Source: CAVSJJ01 sp963771015 (GTDB lineage: Bacteria > Actinomycetota > Actinomycetes > Actinomycetales > Dermatophilaceae). From it: a stretch of 64,000 bases of DNA. Below are positions 48,000-56,940 of this stretch, piece by piece (the stretch's first letter is position 1; each line of letters begins with the position of its first letter). The notes beneath the pieces are model-generated. The model was not told the origin of the DNA. It worked only from the letters and a program-made list of their open reading frames with translations, and made no database searches. The translations under genes and the position numbers were made by a program. Location: assembly GCA_963771015.1 (NCBI GenBank), contig CAVYRN010000008.1, positions 62,001 through 126,000 on the forward strand, in the 5' to 3' direction.

Positions 48000-48610
48000 A
48001 CCCGTTCCTTCATTGCATCCTGCACGATCGTGACGAACATGTGGTGCACCCGGTGGTCGCCGGTCACTTCCGGATGGAAGGAGGTCGCCATGAGGGCGCC
48101 CTGCGCAACGGCGACGATCCTACCGGCGGCCGGGCCGTCCTCGACCCGAGCGAGCACCTCGACGGCCGGCCCGACGTCCTCGACCCACGGTGCCCGGATG
48201 AACACGGCGCGCACCACCGCCTCGAGCCCGCGGAACGCGATGTCCTCCTCGAACGAGTCGACCTGGCGGCCGAAGGCGTTGCGACGCACCGTGATGTCGA
48301 GCCCGCCGAGGGTCTCCTGGTCGGGTCGGGCGTCGGCGATCCGGTCGGCCAGCATGATCATGCCGGCGCAGGAGCCGTACACCGGCATCCCGGCGGCGAT
48401 CCGGGCGCGCAAGGGTCCCTGCAACCCGAAGGCGCGCACGAGCTTGTCCATCGTCGTCGACTCCCCGCCCGGGATCACGAGGCCGTCGACGCTGTCGAGC
48501 TCGCCGCGACGGCGGACCGACACCGCGGTGGCTCCGCTCGCACCCAGGGCGCGCAGGTGCTCTCGGACGTCCCCCTGGAGGGCGAGGACGCCGACGGTGG
48601 GTCGGCTCAC
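47996..48610 (-). CDS. pdxT: Pyridoxal 5'-phosphate synthase glutaminase subunit PdxT
   Basis: A 204-residue class I glutaminase. The Cys nucleophile is in PVYGSCAGMIML and the His/Glu pair is in TSFHPEVTGD. It feeds ammonia to PdxS for vitamin B6 synthesis. GTG at 48610 overlaps the pdxS stop, so the two subunits are coupled. Confidence 0.95.
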   Translation of the reverse strand: MSRPTVGVLALQGDVREHLRALGASGATAVSVRRRGELDSVDGLVIPGGESTTMDKLVRAFGLQGPLRARIAAGMPVYGSCAGMIMLADRIADARPDQETLGGLDITVRRNAFGRQVDSFEEDIAFRGLEAVVRAVFIRAPWVEDVGPAVEVLARVEDGPAAGRIVAVAQGALMATSFHPEVTGDHRVHHMFVTIVQDAMKERV

Positions 48611-49515
48611 CAGCCGCGCTCGGCCAGCCGGTGGGGGGCGGGGATGTCGTCGACGTTGATCCCGACCATCGCCTCGCCCAGGCCGCGCGACACCTCGGCG
48701 ATGACCTCGGGGTCGTCGTAGAACGTCGTCGCCTTGACGATGGCGGCGGCCCGCTGCTCGGGGTTGCCGGACTTGAAGATGCCCGAGCCGACGAAGACGC
48801 CCTCGGCGCCGAGCTGCATCATCATCGCGGCGTCGGCCGGGGTGGCGATGCCGCCGGCCGTGAAGAGGACGACGGGAAGCGTGCCCTGCTCGGCAACCTC
48901 CTTGACGAGCTCGTACGGCGCGCCCATCTCCTTGGCGGCCAGGTAGAGCTCGTCCTTGGCCAGGCTGCGCAGCCGGTTGATCTCGCCGCGGATCTGGCGC
49001 ATGTGGGTCGTGGCGTTGGAGACGTCCCCGGTCCCGGCCTCACCCTTGGAGCGGATCATCGCCGCGCCCTCGGTGATCCGGCGCAGCGCCTCGCCGAGGT
49101 TCGTCGCGCCGCAGACGAAGGGCACCGTGAACGCCCACTTGTCGATGTGGTGGCTGTAGTCGGCCGGCGTGAGCACCTCGGACTCGTCGACGTAGTCGAC
49201 CCCGAGGCTCTGCAGGACCTGTGCCTCGACGAAGTGGCCGATCCGCGCCTTGGCCATGACGGGAATCGACACCGTCTCGATGATCTCCTGGATCATGTCG
49301 GGGTCGGACATGCGCGAGACGCCGCCCTGGGCACGGATGTCGGCCGGGACGCGCTCGAGCGCCATCACGGCGACGGCCCCGGCGTCCTCGGCGATCTTGG
49401 CCTGCTTGGCCGTGACGACGTCCATGATGACGCCCCCCTTGAGCATCTCGGCCATGCCCCGCTTGACGCGGCTCGTGCCGGTCGTGGGGGCGCTCTGGAT
49501 CGGGGCGTCGGTCAT
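48607..49515 (-). CDS. pdxS: Pyridoxal 5'-phosphate synthase lyase subunit PdxS
   Basis: A 302-residue TIM barrel. Catalytic lysines lie in VKRGMAEMLKGGVIMDV and MAKARIGHFVEAQVL, with the GTGDVSNA phosphate loop region. With PdxT it builds PLP from ribose 5-phosphate, glyceraldehyde 3-phosphate and ammonia. ATG at 49515 has AAGGA upstream. Two CGGCATAC octamers in opposite orientation lie in the 142-bp upstream spacer. Confidence 0.96.
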   Translation of the reverse strand: MTDAPIQSAPTTGTSRVKRGMAEMLKGGVIMDVVTAKQAKIAEDAGAVAVMALERVPADIRAQGGVSRMSDPDMIQEIIETVSIPVMAKARIGHFVEAQVLQSLGVDYVDESEVLTPADYSHHIDKWAFTVPFVCGATNLGEALRRITEGAAMIRSKGEAGTGDVSNATTHMRQIRGEINRLRSLAKDELYLAAKEMGAPYELVKEVAEQGTLPVVLFTAGGIATPADAAMMMQLGAEGVFVGSGIFKSGNPEQRAAAIVKATTFYDDPEVIAEVSRGLGEAMVGINVDDIPAPHRLAERGW

Positions 49516-49631
49516 GGCTGTCCTTCAATCTCGGTGCGGTATGCCGCTGGTGCTGTGGCGGGCGCGCGAGCCCCTCCCGGCTGCGCGGGCGCCGCGGGCG
49601 CGGCATACCCAGTGTAGGTCCGGTCGCCCGG

Positions 49632-49669
49632 CGCGTGGTCACGGCCTCATCGCGTGGTCACGGCCTCAT
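49632..49669. repeat. 19-bp perfect tandem duplication at the end of the LemA-like gene
   Basis: CGCGTGGTCACGGCCTCAT occurs at 49632-49650 and again at 49651-49669. The second copy includes the stop codon and the last codons (ATG AGG CCG TGA on the minus strand), so the first copy is a duplicated gene end lying just beyond the stop. Confidence 0.9.
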
Positions 49670-50251
49670 CGAGGCCGGCAGCTCGTCGTGGAACTCCACG
49701 GGCTCCGGCAGGTCCGCGTGCCCGGCCAGCCGGAACGCCCGGACGACGGCCTTGGTACGGACCCGACGCACCTCGCGCACGGCGTCGTTGTGGAAGCGGC
49801 GGGCCATCTGCACCCGCAGAGCCGCCGACTCGATGCGGCGCAGCGCCGCGGCTCCGATCTCCTCGTCGGCCCGGAGCTCGTCGACGACCTCGGTGGCCAG
49901 GGCGAGGTTGAGCGCCTCGGTGAGGTCGGACTCGACGCCCTCCCGCCCGGCGAAGTGCTGTCCCTCGAGGAGGTCGTCGCCGATGTGCTCGGTCTGCCTC
50001 TCGAGGGACTCCGTCGCCGCGTCGGCGAGCAGCAGCGAGGTGGCCGGGTCGAGGGACCCGCTGTTGGCAAGCTCGAGGGTCGCCTCGGCCCGACGGACGA
50101 GCTGGGCGTCGAGCGTGGACAGCGAGCCCTCTACCTTGGCGTGCAGGCGGTCGAGTCGGGCGGCCGAGTACGACAGGTACCACGCGACCGCGATGAGCAG
50201 CGCGACGACGAGGGCCACGAGCTGGGCGATGTCGAGGGACGAGTCGCTCAT
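49658..50251 (-). CDS. LemA-like membrane protein
   Basis: A 197-residue protein with one N-terminal membrane helix (about 8-27) and a helical cytoplasmic or outer domain. DAQLVRRAEATLELANSG and VQMARRFHNDAVREVRRV resemble the LemA helices (QL-RR and ARR-YNDAV), and the tail FRLAGHADLPEPVEFHDE parallels the LemA end motif. The LemA assignment is by motif and only moderately sure. It lies between pimA and pdxS, coupled to pimA by ATGA. M. tuberculosis has a different gene at this place. Confidence 0.7.
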   Translation of the reverse strand: MSDSSLDIAQLVALVVALLIAVAWYLSYSAARLDRLHAKVEGSLSTLDAQLVRRAEATLELANSGSLDPATSLLLADAATESLERQTEHIGDDLLEGQHFAGREGVESDLTEALNLALATEVVDELRADEEIGAAALRRIESAALRVQMARRFHNDAVREVRRVRTKAVVRAFRLAGHADLPEPVEFHDELPASMRP

Positions 50252-51441
50252 GCCTCACTCCCCCTCGGACCGCCACGGATGAGCCGCCCCCACAGTCCCG
50301 ACGCTCGCAACGGGTCCACGGAGGCAGCCCCGGCGCTGTCGATAACGGTCTCATAGACCGCCATGATCCGGTTGGCGACCGCCGGCCAGTCGAACGCCCG
50401 CGCTCGTTGGTGTCCGGCCTCCCGGAGCGCCTTCAGACGCACGGCGTCGCCGAGGAGCCACACGACCCGGTCGGCCAGGGCGACCGGGTCGCCGGTGGGG
50501 AACAGCTCCCCGGACGAACCGTGGTCGAGCACGTTGGCGAATGCCGTGAGGTCGCTGGCGAGGACCGGCGCCCCGGCCGCCATCGCCTCGACGAGGACGA
50601 TGCCGAAGCTCTCGCCACCGGTGTGCGGCGCGACGAAGAGGTCCACCGACGAGAGCAGTGCGGCCTTGTCGACGTCGCTCACGCCGCCGAGGTACTCGGT
50701 CGCCTCGAGTACCTCGGACGACATGGGGGCCGACGCGTCCTTGACGTCACCGGGGCCGGCGACGAGCAGGCGCGTGCCGGGGATCCGTTCGAGGATGGCC
50801 GGCATGGCCGCCGCGAGGACGGCGAGCCCCTTGCGAGGCTCGTCGATCCGGCCGAGGAAGGCGATCGTCGGGCGGTCGGGCGTGCCGGTCCAGCGCGGGT
50901 CGGGACGGGCCCGCGCGAAGCGGCCCACGTCGACTCCGTTGGGGATGATGTAGGCGTCGCCGCCGAGGTGGCGGCGAACCGTCCGGCGCGCCTCCTCCGA
51001 GACCGCGATCCGGGCTCGGATCTTCTCCAGCGAGGTGCGCAGCAGCGGGTTCGCCGCATGCATGGCCCGGGACCGCAGGTTCGATGTGTGGAAGGTCGCC
51101 ACGACGGGCTCGGCCGTCGCCCACAGAGCGAGCAGCGAGATGCTCGGGGTCACCGGCTCGTGGAGATGGACGACATCGAAGTCACCCTCGTCGAGCCAGC
51201 GGCTGACCCGCGCCGAGCTCGTGGGGCCGAAGTTGAGGCGCGCCACGGACCCGTTGTACCGCACCGGCACGGCCCGGCCGCAGGACTGGAGGTAGGCGGG
51301 CAGCTCGGTCTCGTCGTCGGCCGGGGCGAGGACCGACACCTCGTGCCCCAGCCCGATGAAGTGCTCGGCCAGGTCACGGACGTGGAACTGCACCCCCCCG
51401 GGAACGTCGAAGGAGTAGGGGCAGACCATCCCGATCCTCAC
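50248..51441 (-). CDS. pimA: Phosphatidylinositol alpha-mannosyltransferase PimA
   Basis: A 397-residue GT4 glycosyltransferase. The start IGMVCPYSFDVPGGVQFHV contains the GGV loop that binds GDP-mannose phosphate; later motifs are DVVHLHEPVTPS, FLGRIDEPRKGLAVL and the EX7E motif in APHTGGESFGIVLVEAMAAG. It adds the first mannose to phosphatidylinositol on the inner membrane face. GTG at 51441 overlaps the patA stop. The pgsA-patA-pimA order is the conserved PIM cluster. Confidence 0.94.
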   Translation of the reverse strand: MRIGMVCPYSFDVPGGVQFHVRDLAEHFIGLGHEVSVLAPADDETELPAYLQSCGRAVPVRYNGSVARLNFGPTSSARVSRWLDEGDFDVVHLHEPVTPSISLLALWATAEPVVATFHTSNLRSRAMHAANPLLRTSLEKIRARIAVSEEARRTVRRHLGGDAYIIPNGVDVGRFARARPDPRWTGTPDRPTIAFLGRIDEPRKGLAVLAAAMPAILERIPGTRLLVAGPGDVKDASAPMSSEVLEATEYLGGVSDVDKAALLSSVDLFVAPHTGGESFGIVLVEAMAAGAPVLASDLTAFANVLDHGSSGELFPTGDPVALADRVVWLLGDAVRLKALREAGHQRARAFDWPAVANRIMAVYETVIDSAGAASVDPLRASGLWGRLIRGGPRGSEA

Positions 51442-52382
51442 CCCGCCTCCTCGACGGCCGGCAGCCGGTCCGGGTCCAGGTCGGCGACGAACACCCGCTG
51501 GAGCATGTGCCAGTCCTCGGGATGCTCGCGGATCGCCCCGCCCAGCACGTCGGCGCAGGACTGGGTCATGGCGGTCACCTTCTCGCGGGTCGTCCCGGAC
51601 GACGGCACGGGCACCTCGTCGTGGAAGGTGATGGCGATGCCCCAGCCGCCGCCGACCCGACGCTCGTGGTGGATCGACACGGGGAAGAGCGGCCGGCGCT
51701 CGGAGATCGCCAGCGCCGCCGGGCCGACCGCCATCCGGGCCGGGTGACCGCACAGGTCGACCTCGACGCCGGTGGAGGTGAGGTCCCGGTCCGCCAGGAG
51801 CGGGATGATGACCGGCCGATGGGCCTGCTCACGCAGCGCCGCGAAGACGTTACCCCCGCCGGTGAGCGGGAAGATCGTCATGCCGAGGCCGGTCCGGAAG
51901 TCGAGGAACTCGGTGAAGACCTCCTCCGGTTCCAGTCGCTCGGCGACCGTGACGACCTGCGCCAGGTGAACGGCACCCCAGGCGCCGGCCAGATCCCAGT
52001 TCCCGAGATGACCGAGGAAGCACACGGCCGCGGCTCCCGACTCGATGGCGGCGCGCACGGGAGCGTCCCCCTCGACCCGGACCCGCTCCGCGAGGTCCGC
52101 GGCGGTCAGCTCCGGCAGCCGGAACGACTCGCAGTAGTAGCGCAGGTACGCCCGCATGCCCTCACGCACCAGCCGGTCGAGCGACGCGTCGTCGAGGTCG
52201 GGACGGACCAGGGCGTAGTTGGACCGCAGCCGCGCGGCTCTGCCCCGGGCGACGGCGAGGTCGGCGAGGCGGTCGAACAGGGCGTATGCCGCCCGCTCCG
52301 GAAGCCGCCGCACGAGGGACCAGCCCAGGCGGAACCCTCCGACGGTGAGACCGTCGGAGACCGCACGCGGCAGCGCCTTCAC
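51438..52382 (-). CDS. patA: Phosphatidylinositol mannoside acyltransferase (PatA-like)
   Basis: A 314-residue lysophospholipid-type acyltransferase. The catalytic H-x4-D is GHLGNWD, with the following motifs LADRDLTSTG and FPVSIHHERR. In mycobacteria PatA adds palmitate to the mannose of PIM1. The N-terminus is amphipathic, fitting a peripheral membrane protein. GTG at 52382 overlaps the upstream synthase stop. Confidence 0.9.
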   Translation of the reverse strand: MKALPRAVSDGLTVGGFRLGWSLVRRLPERAAYALFDRLADLAVARGRAARLRSNYALVRPDLDDASLDRLVREGMRAYLRYYCESFRLPELTAADLAERVRVEGDAPVRAAIESGAAAVCFLGHLGNWDLAGAWGAVHLAQVVTVAERLEPEEVFTEFLDFRTGLGMTIFPLTGGGNVFAALREQAHRPVIIPLLADRDLTSTGVEVDLCGHPARMAVGPAALAISERRPLFPVSIHHERRVGGGWGIAITFHDEVPVPSSGTTREKVTAMTQSCADVLGGAIREHPEDWHMLQRVFVADLDPDRLPAVEEAG

Positions 52383-52990
52383 GCCGCCTCGAGAGCCTGA
52401 CGCCGCACCTCGAGCATGCGCTGCACGATGGTGACGAGGCTGGCCAGGGCGAGGAGTGCGAGGACGACACCGAGGACGGCCTCATGCAGGCCGAGCCCGA
52501 CGAAGCCGGTCGCCGCCAGGACGACGACGAGCCGGTCTGCGCGCTCGGCGATCCCGACGTTGGCCGTCATGCCGAGCCCCTCGGCACGGGCCTTGGCGTA
52601 GGAGACGACGCTGCCGAGGATGAGGCACGCGAGGGCGAGGGCGGCCATGACCTGGTCGGCTCCGTCGCCGGCGTACCAGAGGACGAGGCCGCCGAAGATG
52701 GCTGCGTCCCCCACCCGGTCCAGGGTCGAGTCGAGGTAGGCGCCCCAGCGGCTCGACCGGTCCTGCATGCGGGCCATGATCCCGTCGATGGTGTCCGAGA
52801 AGACGAACGCCACGATGACGAGCGTACCGACGAGGAAGTCGTGTCGGGGGTAGAAGACGAGGGCACCGACACTGACACCCAGCGTGCCGACGATGGTGAC
52901 GACGTCCGGGCTTATCCCCATGGCGACCAGGGCCCTCGCCACCGGCGTGAGGAGCTTGGTGAAGAAGGCGCGGGCATATTTGTTGAGCAT
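52379..52990 (-). CDS. pgsA: Phosphatidylinositol phosphate synthase (CDP-alcohol phosphatidyltransferase)
   Basis: A 203-residue membrane enzyme. The signature DTIDGIMARMQDRSS then WGAYLDSTLDRVGD fits D-x2-DG-x2-AR-x8-G-x3-D-x3-D. The first residues MLNKYARAFFTKLLTPVARAL and the cluster with patA and pimA mark it as the Rv2612c type, which makes phosphatidylinositol phosphate from inositol phosphate and CDP-diacylglycerol. It is the first gene of the PIM unit. Confidence 0.92.
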   Translation of the reverse strand: MLNKYARAFFTKLLTPVARALVAMGISPDVVTIVGTLGVSVGALVFYPRHDFLVGTLVIVAFVFSDTIDGIMARMQDRSSRWGAYLDSTLDRVGDAAIFGGLVLWYAGDGADQVMAALALACLILGSVVSYAKARAEGLGMTANVGIAERADRLVVVLAATGFVGLGLHEAVLGVVLALLALASLVTIVQRMLEVRRQALEAA

Positions 52991-53049
52991 GGCCCGGCCA
53001 GCCTAACGGGCCCCGAACGTGGCATCTAACACTCCCACGGCGGCTCGCG

Positions 53050-53065
53050 GCGCAACCGGTTGTGC
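53050..53065. promoter_or_regulatory. 16-bp near-palindrome upstream of the EF-G-like gene
   Basis: GCGCAACCGGTTGTGC is symmetric at seven of eight base pairs. It sits 31 bp before the EF-G-like start codon and between two divergent genes, so it may be an operator. The bound protein is unknown. Confidence 0.4.
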
Positions 53066-53095
53066 AACAGGCCACCGAGGGGGAAAGGTAAGGGC

Positions 53096-55204
53096 ATGAC
53101 CGGCTCACCGACCCCCACCCAGGCCCCCGTCGTCAGTTCCGTCGAGACGATCCGCAACGTCGTCCTCGTCGGCCCGAGCGGAGCCGGGAAGTCTCGCCTC
53201 TTCGACCACATCGTCACCACGCTCACCGGATCGACGAAACCGCCCCGGGAGGGCGAGCGGAACCCGGGCCTTCGAGCGGCGACGCTTCAGGGGGACGGGG
53301 TGGTGATCACCCTCCTGGACGCGCCGGGCAACCCTGACTTCGTGGGCGAGGTCAGGGCCGGGTTGAGGGCCGCCGATGCGGCCCTCTTCGTCGTCTCGGC
53401 CGCGGACGGTGCGGATGCGGCCACCCGAGCGCTCTGGCACGAGTGCGCGATCGTCGGTATGCCCCGCGCGGTCGTCATCACCCAGCTCGACGCCCGCGAC
53501 GCCGACTTCGCCGCGACCCTCGAGGACTGCCAGGCCCACTTCGGAGCCGGGGTCCAGCCGCTCGGCGTCCCGATCCCCGGCTCCGAGGGCGCGGTGACCT
53601 CGATCGCCGACCTGCTGCTCGGCGAGATCCACGACTACACCGACGGACGGCGGTCCATCCGCAAGGCCGGCGACGAGCACGCCGACGTCTTCGACTCCTA
53701 TCGAGGCGGCCTCATCGAGGGGATCATCGAGGAGTCCGAGGACTCCTCGCTCATGGACCGCTACCTCGAGGGCGAGGACCTCGACTTCGCCACCCTCGAG
53801 GCCGACCTCCTGGCGGCGGTGGCCCACGGCTCCTTCTACCCCGCTCTCCCGGTCTCGGCCGAGACCGGCGCGGGCGTCACCGTCCTGCTGCACATGGTGG
53901 CCGCGGCCTTCCCGCATCCGGGGATGCGCCCCGTGCCGACGGTGACCCCTGTCGACGGCGGCGAGGCCGTCACCCTCGAGGCGGACCCGACCGGGCCGCT
54001 CGTCGCCGAGGTCGTCAACACCCGCAGCGACGCCTACGTCGGCCACCTCTCCCTCGTCCGGATCTTCTCCGGCACGCTGCGCGCCGACCGCCCGGTCCAC
54101 GTCTCGGGGCACCTCGAACGCCTCGGGGTCCCGACCGGCGAGGGACACGTGGCCCACGACGAGGACGTGCGCCCCGGAGCGATCGCGGCCCCCTTCGACG
54201 AGGACCTGCTGACCAAGACCGAGGCCGGCGCGGGCGAGGTCGTCGTCGTGACCAAGCTGGCGACCGCCCAGACCTCCGACTCGGTCTCCTCGCCCGAACG
54301 CCCGCTGCTGGTCACGCCGTGGGCGCTCCCCGACGCCCTCCTTCCGGCGGCCGTCGCCGCCAAGACCCGAGCCGACGAGGACAAGATGCCCGGCGCCTTC
54401 CGCGAACTCGCGGCGGAGGACCCGTCGCTGCGGATCGAGCATGACGGCGCGACCTCACAGGTCGTCCTGTGGACGACCGGGCCGGCCCACCTCGAGCTTC
54501 TGCTCAGCCGTCTGAAGCAGCGGTTCAACGTCGACGTCGAGCAGGTGCCGGTCAAGGTCGCCATGAAGGAGACCCCGGTGAGCCGGGCCGACGCGCTGGG
54601 CCGGCACGTCAAGCAGTCCGGCGGCCATGGCCAGTACGCCGTCGTCCACATGACCATGGAACCCCTCCCCCGCGGCTCCGGCGTCGAGTTCGCCGAGACC
54701 GTCGTCGGGGGCGCCGTGCCGCGCCAGTTCATCCAGAGCGTCGAGAAGGGCGTGCACATGCAGCTCGACAAGGGGCTGCTCGCCGGGTGGCCCGTCGTCG
54801 ACGTCAAGGTCACCCTCACCGACGGCAAGGCCCACTCGGTCGACTCCAGCGACATGGCCTTCCAGATGGCCGCCGGGCTGGCGCTGCGCGAGATGGCCTC
54901 CCCCAAGACGGTCTCCCTGCTGGAGCCGATCGACACCGTCCGGGTCACCGTCGACGACGAGTACCTCGGCGCCGTGATGACCGACATCGGGACCCGCCGC
55001 GGCCAGATCATCGGGTCCGAGCCGGCCGAGGGCGAGGAGGGCCGCAGCGTGCTCGTGGCCGCCGTGCCCGAGCTCGAGCTGCTCGACTACGCGATCACCC
55101 TGCGGTCGCTGGCCCACGGCACCGGGACCTTCCGGCGCGAGCTACGCGGCTACGAGCAGCTGCCGGACCGGCTGCTCGCGGACCACCTCGACGACCGGAA
55201 GTAG
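53096..55204 (+). CDS. Elongation factor G-like protein (FusA2 type)
   Basis: A 702-residue paralogue of EF-G. The P-loop is GPSGAGKS (26-33) in place of GHVDAGKT. Switch II is DAPGNPDF (75-82), where the EF-G catalytic His is Asn. The guanine motif is TQLD (129-132), not NKxD. Domains II to V follow, with FRELAAEDPSLRIE and GSGVEFAETVVGGAVP in the EF-G pattern. It is therefore not the translocation factor; a ribosome-linked regulatory role is a guess. ATG at 53096 is preceded by TAAGGG. Similar divergent paralogues exist in mycobacteria (fusA2). Confidence 0.88.
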   Translation: MTGSPTPTQAPVVSSVETIRNVVLVGPSGAGKSRLFDHIVTTLTGSTKPPREGERNPGLRAATLQGDGVVITLLDAPGNPDFVGEVRAGLRAADAALFVVSAADGADAATRALWHECAIVGMPRAVVITQLDARDADFAATLEDCQAHFGAGVQPLGVPIPGSEGAVTSIADLLLGEIHDYTDGRRSIRKAGDEHADVFDSYRGGLIEGIIEESEDSSLMDRYLEGEDLDFATLEADLLAAVAHGSFYPALPVSAETGAGVTVLLHMVAAAFPHPGMRPVPTVTPVDGGEAVTLEADPTGPLVAEVVNTRSDAYVGHLSLVRIFSGTLRADRPVHVSGHLERLGVPTGEGHVAHDEDVRPGAIAAPFDEDLLTKTEAGAGEVVVVTKLATAQTSDSVSSPERPLLVTPWALPDALLPAAVAAKTRADEDKMPGAFRELAAEDPSLRIEHDGATSQVVLWTTGPAHLELLLSRLKQRFNVDVEQVPVKVAMKETPVSRADALGRHVKQSGGHGQYAVVHMTMEPLPRGSGVEFAETVVGGAVPRQFIQSVEKGVHMQLDKGLLAGWPVVDVKVTLTDGKAHSVDSSDMAFQMAAGLALREMASPKTVSLLEPIDTVRVTVDDEYLGAVMTDIGTRRGQIIGSEPAEGEEGRSVLVAAVPELELLDYAITLRSLAHGTGTFRRELRGYEQLPDRLLADHLDDRK

Positions 55205-55273
55205 CCCGGGGCGGCCCCCGCCGCGCGCGGCATACCGGCGATGCTCGGGTAGGCGGCGCGTGGCGTCAGCCGG

Positions 55274-55840
55274 CTAGGTCGGCCAGTGTTCGACGAGCTG
55301 CCGACGCACATCCTCGATGAGCGTCGGCAGCGCCTTGGTCTGCGCGATGATCGGGAGGAAGTTCGAGTCGCCGCCCCAGCGCGGGACGACGTGCTGGTGC
55401 AGGTGCGCCTGGATTCCGGCCCCGGCGACCCCGCCCTGGTTCATCCCGATGTTGTAGCCCATCGGTGCCGAGGAGTCCGCGAGGGCGACCAACGCCTGCT
55501 TGGTCAGTGCGGTGAAGTCGGCCGTCTCGTCGTCGGTGAGGTCGACGTAGCCCGACACGTGGCGGTAGGGGCAGATGAGGACATGGCCCGGGTTGTACGG
55601 GTAGAGGTTCATGACGACGTAGCACAGCTCGCCGCGGTGGACGATGAGTCCCTCCGCGTCCTCCCGGGTCGGCGCGACGCAGAACGGACAGCCGTCGCCG
55701 GGGTCGTCCGACGGGCGCTCGCCGGTGATGTACACCAGCCGGTGCGGGGTCCACAGGCGCTCGAACCCGTCGTGGCCCCCGGCGAACGCCGAGGCATCCT
55801 CAACCCCGTCGGGTGCCGTGGGCGGTCGCTGGTCCGGCAT
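55274..55840 (-). CDS. HIT family nucleotide phosphorylase/hydrolase
   Basis: A 188-residue HIT protein. The histidine triad is in IQAHLHQHVVPRW, and PYNPGHVLICPYRHV is the second conserved block. The pair CPFC may bind zinc. It lies between thrS and pgsA as Rv2613c, a diadenosine tetraphosphate phosphorylase; that activity is likely but not certain. The ATG at 55840 has no strong Shine-Dalgarno. Confidence 0.92.
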   Translation of the reverse strand: MPDQRPPTAPDGVEDASAFAGGHDGFERLWTPHRLVYITGERPSDDPGDGCPFCVAPTREDAEGLIVHRGELCYVVMNLYPYNPGHVLICPYRHVSGYVDLTDDETADFTALTKQALVALADSSAPMGYNIGMNQGGVAGAGIQAHLHQHVVPRWGGDSNFLPIIAQTKALPTLIEDVRRQLVEHWPT

Positions 55841-55926
55841 GACGGCAAGCCTAGGCGCACCGGCTCCGGCTGGGCAGGGCGGCTCACAACGGCCACGGCG
55901 TCCGTGCCGGATGCGAGACTGAGCCG

Positions 55927-56352
55927 GTGTCGCCGCTCCCGCCCAGCCGCTATCTGCTGCGCGCCAAGGACCTGGCCGACGCCCACTACGCGGATCCCCT
56001 CACCGTCGCCGACCTGGCTCGGGCCGCGCACCTGTCCCGGGCGCACTTCAGCCGGCGGTTCCGCCTCGCCTTCGGCGAGTCCCCGCACCAGTACCTGCTC
56101 AGTCGACGGCTCGAGCGGGCCGCGGCCCTGCTGCGCGGCACGGACTGGTCGGTCCTGCGCATCTGTCACGCGGTCGGCCTGAGCAGCGTCGGGTCGTTCA
56201 CGACGAGCTTCCGACGCACCTACGGGCTCGCCCCGCTCCGCTACCGGGCGGCCTACCCACCGGCCGCCGAGCTCGCCCGAGTGCCCGCCTGCGTCGTGCG
56301 GGCCTACGCCCGCCAGGTGCGCACGTCTGGAGAAGACGCGACCGCCACCTGA
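55927..56352 (+). CDS. AraC family transcriptional regulator (DNA-binding domain only)
   Basis: A 141-residue protein that is almost entirely the two-helix-turn-helix AraC domain: DPLTVADLARAAHLSRAHFSRRF and VLRICHAVGLSSVGSFTTSFRRTYG. There is no N-terminal effector domain. The GTG at 55927 gives the first residues. It is followed 44 bp later by a VOC protein gene on the same strand, a pairing seen repeatedly in actinobacteria, suggesting it controls that gene. Confidence 0.9.
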   Translation: MSPLPPSRYLLRAKDLADAHYADPLTVADLARAAHLSRAHFSRRFRLAFGESPHQYLLSRRLERAAALLRGTDWSVLRICHAVGLSSVGSFTTSFRRTYGLAPLRYRAAYPPAAELARVPACVVRAYARQVRTSGEDATAT

Positions 56353-56396
56353 GAGGTGGACTGGCCTTCCGCGATCACGACGACCAAGGAGACACG

Positions 56397-56828
56397 ATGA
56401 TCCGCATTGCCACCGCCCAGCTCTGGGTGCACGACCAGGACGAGGCCCTCGCCTTCTATACCGACAGGGTCGGCTTCGAGGTCCGCATGGACGTCACGGT
56501 CCCCGAGATGGGCGACTTCCGCTGGCTCACCGTCGGCCCGCCCGGCCAGGACGATGTCACCATCGTGCTCATGGCCGTCCCCGGTGCCCCCGTGTTCGAC
56601 GAGGACACCCGAGGGCAGGTCCTCGACCTCATGGGCAAAGGGGCCGCCGGCACGGTCTTCCTCACGACCGACGACATCCAGGCCGCCTATGACGAGATGA
56701 GCGCACGCGGCGTGGAGTTCATCGGCGCACCCGAGCGGCAGCTCTACGGCATCGACACGGGATTCCGGGACCCGTCGGGCAACAACCTGCGGCTGAGCCA
56801 GCTGTTCGAGGACTTCGGGAGGGCCTGA
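56397..56828 (+). CDS. VOC family protein (glyoxalase/bleomycin-resistance type)
   Basis: A 143-residue VOC protein with two beta-alpha-beta-beta-beta modules: TAQLWVHDQDEALAFYTDRVGF and the C-terminal GTVFLTTDDIQAAYDEMSARG then YGIDTGFRDPSGNNLRL. Likely metal-binding acids and histidine positions are partly conserved; the substrate is unknown. AAGGAG lies upstream of ATG 56397. Paired with the AraC gene. Confidence 0.9.
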   Translation: MIRIATAQLWVHDQDEALAFYTDRVGFEVRMDVTVPEMGDFRWLTVGPPGQDDVTIVLMAVPGAPVFDEDTRGQVLDLMGKGAAGTVFLTTDDIQAAYDEMSARGVEFIGAPERQLYGIDTGFRDPSGNNLRLSQLFEDFGRA

Positions 56829-56867
56829 GGGCCGCGGCGCGGGCCGTCGCGACGCGTCGCGGAGGCA

Positions 56868-56936
56868 ACGCGGCATCCGGACACGCGGCGTCCAGACAAC
56901 ACGCGGCGTCCAGACAACACCCGGTGTCCGGACAAT
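56868..56936. repeat. Imperfect tandem repeat, period 18 bp
   Basis: Three 18-bp units start at 56883, 56901 and 56919, the first two identical (ACGCGGCGTCCAGACAAC). A shorter 15-bp relative precedes them at 56868. The array lies just after the VOC gene stop. Confidence 0.85.
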
Positions 56937-56940
56937 AGGT

